In this document: piece by piece, positions 57,470 to 64,000 of the stretch
Numbering within the stretch: position 1 is the first letter of the stretch
Layout: the number at the start of each line of letters is the position of its first letter
Translations under genes and position numbers: made by a program
Notes under the pieces: model-generated
The model's input: only the letters and a program-made list of their open reading frames with translations
Told to the model about the DNA's origin: nothing
Databases searched by the model: none
NCBI GenBank assembly: GCA_030685235.1
Contig: MU839168.1
Location: 62,001 to 126,000 of the forward strand
Origin: Copromyces sp. CBS 386.78
Taxonomy: Eukaryota > Ascomycota > Sordariomycetes > Sordariales > Sordariaceae
Reading direction: 5' to 3'
Length of the DNA: 64,000 nt

Positions 57470-58928
57470 CTTGACAATGACAGACGCCTGGCCAGGTTAT
57501 GTCGGGACTGATCGACACCCCTGGAGTAGCCGGTGGAAATTTGGCAACTGTCGTATGAGATGGGTCCTTGTGTGTCGTGTGGAAGTAGTGGGCTTCCAAG
57601 TCGCGACTCTCTAATACCCTCCCAGGCTCGGGTGATGCTGGGCAAGCCGAGTCAAGGTTGAAGTTCGACTGGCGTGGCGGATGGGATATGCGGTTCGCCG
57701 GTAGTTTTCGGGGTTCAGGTGCTGATCGGAACGAGGCTTTGATCCACGCGCGAAGAAGTGGCCTTGAAGCATCCACGGATCGTTCAACTCGGCTGCAGCA
57801 AGCCGAAACCGCCGACTGCACTAAGTGGTGCGTGTTCTCGAGAGCCTCCGGTGGTGATGGGGGCAGGAATGCTCGATACCGACTCGAGACCCGTGTTGTG
57901 TGCAGTGTTCAATTGACACTAAGCTGCGATATGTTCGAAAGTCTCTGGGCATCCAAAATACCTTTGGATGTGGTGGTATTTGTCGGTCGACGATAGTAAA
58001 TTTTCTGCCCGAAGCTTGGTTGATGGGAAAAATGTCCATCCACGGTGATGTTCGGTAGGTCGCGGTTTTGTGGCAGTTGTGTACACTACATGCAGAAGTT
58101 GTAGTGGGCTTCAGGCGTGTAAGCACTGGCTGACAGTGGAGCATCCGAGTTTCCATCAGGCAACTGCGACTAGCCAAGGAAAGCACCTTCCGTGCTCCCT
58201 TCCACCTCACGACGGGCCGCGATTGGTGTCTTCTGCGTGCCTGCCGCGGACGCCGTGTGTATAGCCGATGCTGTACCTGAATTTCCTCATCTACACATCA
58301 ACGCCATGACTGGACCGTGCCAGTTAGATACAAATATTGGGGCTGTGAGTCAAATTTAAATTTAAATTCAATGCTTCTTATCAGTGAGCCGGGATGAGTA
58401 CTGCAAGCGGCTTCAGTGCAAGTGTTAATAGAAGGCTGTCTCGTGAGCCGTCCAAGGTCGCCATGTGCCTCGGTTTCCCAACGACGGGACCACCACAACT
58501 AGTCTCTTACTGCCATACAACGAGGGCATCATTGAAAGCTCTATAAAACCAACCACGTGCACTTTCCTATCAACGCGGAGTGCATTCCGCCTCTCTGGGC
58601 ATCCTCCCGTCGTGTGTTGCCATCACATGTGGGGCGACACAAACGTGTCAAGAAAGTCGGGTCTGGTCTGGAACACATCCATCTTTGTCCTTTTCGTAGG
58701 TGTCGCTGCCGGGTGCGCCAGGGGCACAGTGGTGGTGTCCCTGAAGGTCTTCTCAGCTGCGTCGGTCTGTGACATATGCCGGTGGGCCAGACTTCACCAC
58801 TGACACGACGGTTATTTACACTTGTCGTGACCACGGCAACATTGCTAATTTCCGCTTTCCGTACTTTTTCCCAGTTCGTCTTCTCCCTTTCTTTCCCTCT
58901 TTAATCATTCCCGGTTTCCACTTCCAGC
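57470..58928. promoter_or_regulatory. Divergent promoter region Sgf11-type gene / GNAT gene
   Basis: 1.46 kb between divergent starts. No gene recognised; frames on both strands are short. It includes an AAATTTAAATTTAAATT palindromic stretch at about 58350-58368. Confidence 0.5.
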
Positions 58929-60359
58929 ATGTCGCGTAGTCAACAACCCTCGATACTGTCATTCTTCCAGCCGAAGCAGCAATACCAACCTCAACATGCC
59001 CCTCCCCTTCAAGACTGCGTGAACAGTGCAGCAACAACGGCAAGCGTGCTTCCGAACCCTCCAGCACCACCGCCGCCTCCTCCTCCCTCTTCTCTCACCT
59101 CGGCCCCACCGCCGCAACAAGTTCCAGCTCGTCCCGGTCTCGGGCCTGTCACGGCTACTCTACCGGCCAACATCCCCGTCCTGCCACCCCCACCGTCGAT
59201 CCCCTCTCAAGCCAGCATAGTCCCGGTGGCCGAACACCATATAGCCGCCCTCCGCCGCATCAATTCGCTCCTCCTCCAAGTCGCCTACCCAGACGTCTTC
59301 TACGCCAAGGTCCTCGAACCGCTTGCCTCGGGGCTCTTCTCACGCGTCATCCTGTGGAGCGACGATCCCACTTCCGAGCCCAAAGTCATCGGCGGCGTCG
59401 TCTGTCGACTCGAGCCGAACCCCTTCCTAGACCCATCCAACGGCCAACCGCGGGCACCTCAAATACCCAGTGCCCAGCAGCAGAACCAGTCCGGCCCAGC
59501 TCCCGCCGACTCGCCTTACCACGCCATCTATATCCAATCGCTCGCCCTCCTCTCCCCGTACCGATCCCTTGGTCTTGCGGCCGCCGCGCTCGACCACATC
59601 ATCGCCAGTGCCTCGCTCCTGCCCGCCGCGGGCTCTACGATCGACGTACGAACCATCTACGCCCACGTGTGGACCGAAAACGAGGAAGGACTCCAGTGGT
59701 ACGGACAGCGAGGGTTCCGGACTGAAGGCCGTGATCCAGTGAGAGGGTACTACTTTAAGCTACGACCGGACACGGCTTGGATTGTGCGTAGGGATATTGG
59801 AGGATCTACACCAACGCAAGCACCGCTAGGGGCAGCCAACACCCTACCGAAACGAAACCACCTCCTCCAACCCACCGGCACCGGCATCATGGCACAAAGC
59901 ACAACCGCCACCACGCCCGCCACGGCCACAGGCGTCCTAGCAGCTGCCGTCAACCTACCCTCTTTGACCACACCACCACCGCCAAAGTCCCCAGCAGGAC
60001 CTCCTCCAACCTCATCGAACCCAATTACCCGTTCCTCCTCTACATTATCTTTTACCCCACCGACAGGGGCACCAGGGGCACCACCGGCATCATCAACACC
60101 AGGCTCAGCTCCTCCCCCTTCCTCCAGCTCCTCAACACGACCGCCCCCCTCAACCGGCATGTCGTACCAAAACACACGACCGGAAACCGAATGGAACGAT
60201 CTGCCGCCTGAGATGGTCCAGCTTAGTGTTCCTGGTGCTGGTACTCCTAGGGAAATGACTTCGGGCGCCACTAGCGGGGTTAGCTCGAGGAGTAGTTCGG
60301 TGGCACCGACGAAGAAGAAGAAGGGGAGGACGTATCCTAGTGCTGCTTTTGGGCAGTAG
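58929..60359 (+). CDS. GNAT N-acetyltransferase (Naa50-like) with PIP-box-like N-terminus
   Basis: Single exon, 476 aa. Residues 6-13 (QPSILSFF) fit the PCNA-interacting PIP-box pattern Qxx[ILM]xxFF. A Pro/Gln-rich linker leads to the GNAT domain at about 100-287: ALRRINSLLLQVAYPDVFY (Naa50-like start), then IQSLALLSPYRSLGLAAAALDHII, which covers the acetyl-CoA-binding Q/RxxGxG/A-type loop (here YRSLGLAA), and VWTENEEGLQWYGQRGFRTEG with the conserved Asn and Tyr of the family. A long Pro/Thr/Ser tail follows, ending in a basic KKKKGR stretch. Naa50 acetylates protein N-termini starting with Met. An insertion of about 35 residues (Pro/Gln-rich) between two core strands (VVCRLE and YIQSLA) enlarges the domain. 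AATAAA lies at 60430. The substrate is not known. Confidence 0.85.
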   Translation: MSRSQQPSILSFFQPKQQYQPQHAPPLQDCVNSAATTASVLPNPPAPPPPPPPSSLTSAPPPQQVPARPGLGPVTATLPANIPVLPPPPSIPSQASIVPVAEHHIAALRRINSLLLQVAYPDVFYAKVLEPLASGLFSRVILWSDDPTSEPKVIGGVVCRLEPNPFLDPSNGQPRAPQIPSAQQQNQSGPAPADSPYHAIYIQSLALLSPYRSLGLAAAALDHIIASASLLPAAGSTIDVRTIYAHVWTENEEGLQWYGQRGFRTEGRDPVRGYYFKLRPDTAWIVRRDIGGSTPTQAPLGAANTLPKRNHLLQPTGTGIMAQSTTATTPATATGVLAAAVNLPSLTTPPPPKSPAGPPPTSSNPITRSSSTLSFTPPTGAPGAPPASSTPGSAPPPSSSSSTRPPPSTGMSYQNTRPETEWNDLPPEMVQLSVPGAGTPREMTSGATSGVSSRSSSVAPTKKKKGRTYPSAAFGQ

Positions 60360-61549
60360 TAGACCTGGGGAGTCTGACTGACTTTATGCCTTCTGTGCTC
60401 TGCCGGCCTCTGACTGATGCAAACCGAGTAATAAATGTAACGGAATGGGACGAAAGAAGTACACGATGTTTATAGAGGTGTAATGATATATGGGAGGGTG
60501 GGATGAAATAGAGAGGAGTGGAGTCAAACGGTTAGTTTTTAGCTTGCAACGGAGGCATACATCGGGTTTGACGAGCTTCTGATCGGACGAGAATTCCCCA
60601 AGTACAAGAGGCGAATCAGGATGACCTTCCTTGCCTACCTTGGCTATATAATATAAAGTACCTACTGTGGCTTATCTACACGTAGAGGTTAAGTCACATC
60701 ATTATAGAATTGACAAGCAACTGAGTTAATGTCAAGTAAACTATCCTAATACTATGAAGGTCGTGGAGTGGTTCGAGGATCAACACATATGTGCCATTGC
60801 TTGATCTGTCTGATATACCTTGCCAGAAGTGAGGTGACCTTTGGTACATCCAGGTTCGACTTGAGATAAACATCGTTTCTTCAGAAATGGGCAAGCGTAA
60901 AAAGGTAGACAAATGTCACGGGAAGGCGTGCAATGCTTCATTCCGCTAACTAAATCACACCAATACAGCTCTATGTTTTGCGCGGTAGACAGAACACAAA
61001 TTGCACGTTTATAACACATGGCTGCGACAGCAAAGACACATCGGTGTTTTGCATTGTGACAAAAGCCATTAAGAGACTCGAGTCAGAACAACTGGTAGTA
61101 CAAAAATTACAGCTTCGCTGATTGATACTTTTCTTGCTATACAGTAGATAACAACATCTCCAAGTTTCAACCCCGGTTATGTACTATGTCATGAAGAGAG
61201 AAGAAAAAAATAGAATTTGAGCCCATCCCTGCCTTGGGGGTTTCCCTAATGCGATAAAGCCCTAACCCAGTGACGCCTGCCCAAAAGCAATCATACCAAA
61301 AGAGAAGAAAAAAACATTGAAAGATCTAATGTGAACCTCATATCCCTTTTCAGGTTCCTCGTCGTCCATCGTCGTTCATCTTTACACAGCAAACAAATGT
61401 AGCTTTTCGCTTAACACTTTTTCTGTCAACCCAAACTCACTCCAAACTCCGTTTCCTGCGCCAAGCCGTGTTCACATAACAATGCACCTCTTTCCCCGAC
61501 ATGTCAGTGATGCCATGCCTGGCACTGGACAAGCTGCCTTGGTGGACTC
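60360..61549. other. Convergent 3' spacer GNAT / glucokinase
   Basis: 1.19 kb between two facing stop codons. An AATAAA at 60430-60435, 71 bp after the GNAT stop, is a candidate poly(A) signal. The rest is AT-rich with no coding frame. Confidence 0.55.
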
Positions 61550-63282
61550 CTATTCCGCGGTGGCAAGCTCGCTGTGCTCAGGCATGGCTGTCAGGTCGGT
61601 CTTCTTGGCGTTGAGACGCAGATCGGTGATGAAGTCGGTTGTCGAACTGCTCTTCTCCATACCGGCGGCTACGAGAGCGATCAGAGCGGCACCAACACCA
61701 GATCCGTCCTTGGCAATACCAATGCGGATCCGCTTGGCACCCTCCCCACCGATACCCTTGATGACACGAAGAGCCTCGTAGATCATGTCGCGGAAGTAGG
61801 GGTAGTGCTCGACCAAGCTTCCGTCAACACCAATGTCGATGGGCTCGCCTCCCAGCTCGGGGTCGGTAAGCTTGCCGGTCTGAAGAACGATAGCAGCAAT
61901 GGCAACAGCCGCAAGACGAGCAGCACGGCGACCGATAGCAGCAGCAATGGCCTTGAAAGCTTGAGCATCCTCCAAAGAGGCGGCATAGATGTGGAGGTTG
62001 GACTCGAGCTCCTGGCGGAGGATCGACAACTCGGGGGTAGTGTCAGCGGCAGCGACAGAGAGAACCGACGTGTCAAGACCCCACTGCTTGTAGAGGGGGG
62101 AATGCTCGGCAATGTTCGTGGTTGACTTCCAGTCATTGGAGCTTGAGTTCTCATCCTTGAAGAAAGCAACGTCTGGCCTCTTGAGCAGATCGATGACCGC
62201 CAACCGCAAGATCTCGCCGAGGTACATGCCGGAGACACGCTTCTCGTACATCTGAATACCGGGGTTGGGGGTGGCCTCGTCCAGCTGCACATCCCATGGT
62301 GTGTTGGGGAGGACGTTGAGCTGGTTGTCGAACGAACCCCACTCGGTGTTGATGACCATCTCGCCGGTAGAGTTGTCGTACTCACCGGCCAAGGGCTTCT
62401 TGAGCTTAGAAAGCTTCTCGACGTAAGCTCCGTTGGTGCCAGTGCCGAAGATAGCACCGAGGATAGCACCGCTCTTGCCGGGGGAAGAGTAGGAACGAGC
62501 CATCAAAGTACCAACAGTGTCGTTGACAAGAGCGGCGACCTTGACGGGGAGATGGAGCTTGTCAATCTCGGTTTGCAGGAGAGCACAAACATCCTTTCCA
62601 ACGGCGTCTGGGATATCGAAACCCTTGGTCCAGCGAATGAGTGTACCCTTATTAATACCCAATTGTTGGACGGGGAAACTGAAAGTGAAGCCCAGACGGA
62701 AAACGTGCTCATCCTTGAAGCCCTCGGGGGAGCTTATAGTCATACGTCTGCGGATATGTGCCTCGAAGTGCTCGCTATGATATGTTCGGAGGAAGATTTC
62801 GATCTGCTTTGCCAAGAAAGCGAACAGCTCCTCGGCGGTCTTGGCAACCATGAGCTCTCTGGGGATGGCGACCTTGGTGTATGTGAGGCGGAAAGTGGTG
62901 TCGCCGTTAAGCTGGATCGAGCAAACACGGAAGTTGGTGCCACCGAGGTCGACAGCCATGTAGAGACCCTAACGATCGGACGAGGTTAGCTATCGGATGC
63001 AAGCACTTGGGGGTTAGTATCGGCAGCAGTGTGTAACTAACCTTTTCAGTGCCATTGGGGACGGCGGTAACGTATGTTGGGATTTGGCTCAAGCTGGCAC
63101 CATCCTTCTCGAGGCCTTCGGCTGCAATCCTCAAAGTGTCAGAGCTTGTTGCGGGATTTGTCTACGACGATATGGGACCACCTACACATTTGACGAAGGA
63201 ACTCTACGACAGCCTTGTTGACATCTTCGTCCGAGTAGTCGAACTGACCGACAACGGTCTTAGTCTGGGTCTCGAGGGCCAT
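61550..63282 (-). CDS. glk-1: Glucokinase (hexokinase family)
   Basis: Three exons: 63282-63186, 63121-63042 and 62968-61550; introns of 64 and 73 bp; 531 aa. The spliced N-terminus reads ...VEFLRQMSEGLEKDGASLSQIPTYV then MAVDLGGTNFRV, with the phosphate-1 loop at about 67-73. Other hexokinase marks are the sugar-binding LGFTFSFPVQQLGINKG (about 151-167), LVNDTVGTL with the catalytic Asp209, IFGTGTNGAYVE, and NTEWGSF. It phosphorylates glucose to glucose-6-phosphate in the cytosol. Comparison from memory places it with fungal glucokinases (Glk1/GlkA type), not with the Hxk2-type hexokinase: the insertion pattern and the C-terminal extension after TDFITDLRL fit that group. The symbol is by orthology from memory. 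No regulatory site was seen. Confidence 0.88.
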
Positions 63283-64000
63283 GGTGAGCGGGCTCGAGAC
63301 TGGGTTGGTTGTGGGAAATGAGGGACGAGTCTCGCACACTGCGGGTGGTTGTGGTCGTTGAGGTTGGTCTTGCGAGAAGGCCGGGGGAGAAAAGGTGGCC
63401 GTGGTAGTTGTGGGAGTGAAAGTGGATTGTCGAGATAAGAAAGAAGAATAATGAAGTGCTGAGTCGGGGAGCAAGGCCCGGAGAATCTGGGGAGTTCAGA
63501 GTTATTATATGTACTGGTAGTGGTGGACAATTAGTCCTGTACAATGCGGGTGCTTCTCCGTGGGGAATCCCCCGTGACGGTATGATGTTAGGTTCTTGGT
63601 GGGATCGCCGTGGAGGGGCATAATCGGTGGGGTACCAGGGGCATTAAAAGCCCAGTGGAGGTCCGATGGGTACCGCGCGCAGTTGTTCCAGCCAGGGAGC
63701 CAGGTAAATTTGGAGCAATCCGATGGTTAGGTAGGTTTCCGGCCGGACCTGCTCGCTCGGCCGACTTGAACCCAACTAGCAGGTTACCAACCTGCACTTG
63801 TCCTTGCTACGTAACTTTCATCGTACATAGCAAGTGCATGCCCACTGCCCTGGGCGAGGCTGGTTCATCCAAAATTCCTGGCTGGTCTCCTGCCCGGTCT
63901 GAGTTTCCCGCTAGGTACAGTCCAGGGCATAAATGCCGGTAAGGAGTATATTTGGCACGGTCCGACTTGAAGGAAAGCGCTTTTGAAAGAGAAGGGGTAC
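63283..64000. other. Region upstream of glucokinase, to window end
   Basis: The glucokinase promoter and leader. The leader next to the start is CT-rich on the coding strand. No other gene recognised up to the window edge. Confidence 0.5.

Noticed and set aside
1..64000. tRNA genes, dispersed 5S rRNA genes and CRISPR arrays
   Set aside because: No B-box (GGTTCGANTCC) in a foldable context, no Neurospora-type 5S start or internal sequence, and no spaced direct repeats were seen on reading; a tRNAscan or Rfam search would settle this.

Overview
The window is filamentous ascomycete DNA from the Neurospora/Sordaria lineage (Sordariales). It has short introns of about 50-150 bp with GTAAGT/GTGAGT-type donors and CTRAC-like branch sites, single dispersed genes on both strands with 0.4-5 kb spacers, CT-rich promoters, and clear orthologues of Neurospora genes: al-2, cry, os-5, csn-2 and a glucokinase. 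From memory, the spliced lengths of AL-2 (602 aa) and CRY (745 aa) equal those of N. crassa, but many residues differ. I therefore read this as a close relative rather than N. crassa itself. The gene order agrees with what I remember of N. crassa linkage group I; I could not check this.

Layout. 1-2.9 kb: no gene seen. 2.9-9 kb: COP9 subunit 2 (csn-2, minus), the splicing factor Cwc25 (plus) and the biotin subunit of 3-methylcrotonyl-CoA carboxylase (minus). 10-13.5 kb: an FMN-binding split-barrel protein (plus, followed by a perfect hairpin) and a PIN-like auxin efflux carrier family protein (minus). After a 4.6 kb spacer come the osmosensing MAPKK OS-5/Pbs2 (18.1-20.2 kb, plus) and a SUR7-family membrane protein (minus). 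24.5-29.1 kb: al-2 (bifunctional lycopene cyclase/phytoene synthase, minus), divergent from a membrane-anchored hotdog thioesterase (plus).

29-36.7 kb is gene-poor accessory DNA. It holds a decayed reading frame, a 531-bp non-autonomous Mutator-type element (59-bp terminal inverted repeats, 9-bp target duplication, internal 13-bp tandem repeat), and a previously unobvious small spliced gene just upstream of, and divergent from, cry. The cry gene (cryptochrome DASH, with a GC-AG intron and an RGG tail) follows at 36.7-39.1 kb. 39-44.2 kb is a second accessory stretch with purine-rich repeats, a long hairpin and a multi-exon gene that appears broken by frameshifts. From 44.4 kb the layout is regular again: Sfp-type phosphopantetheinyl transferase, peroxisomal acyl-CoA thioesterase ending in SKL, an ankyrin-PH-FFAT-ORD oxysterol-binding protein, a PPIL1-like cyclophilin, an Sgf11-type zinc-finger protein, a GNAT acetyltransferase with an N-terminal PIP-box-like motif, and glucokinase.

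How the genes relate. These are mostly independent housekeeping genes, not an operon or a metabolic cluster. The one thematic link is light and clock biology: al-2, cry, csn-2 and os-5 all lie within 37 kb. Gene models are hand-spliced from frame continuity and splice consensus. Exon boundaries are predictions, and no RNA evidence was available.
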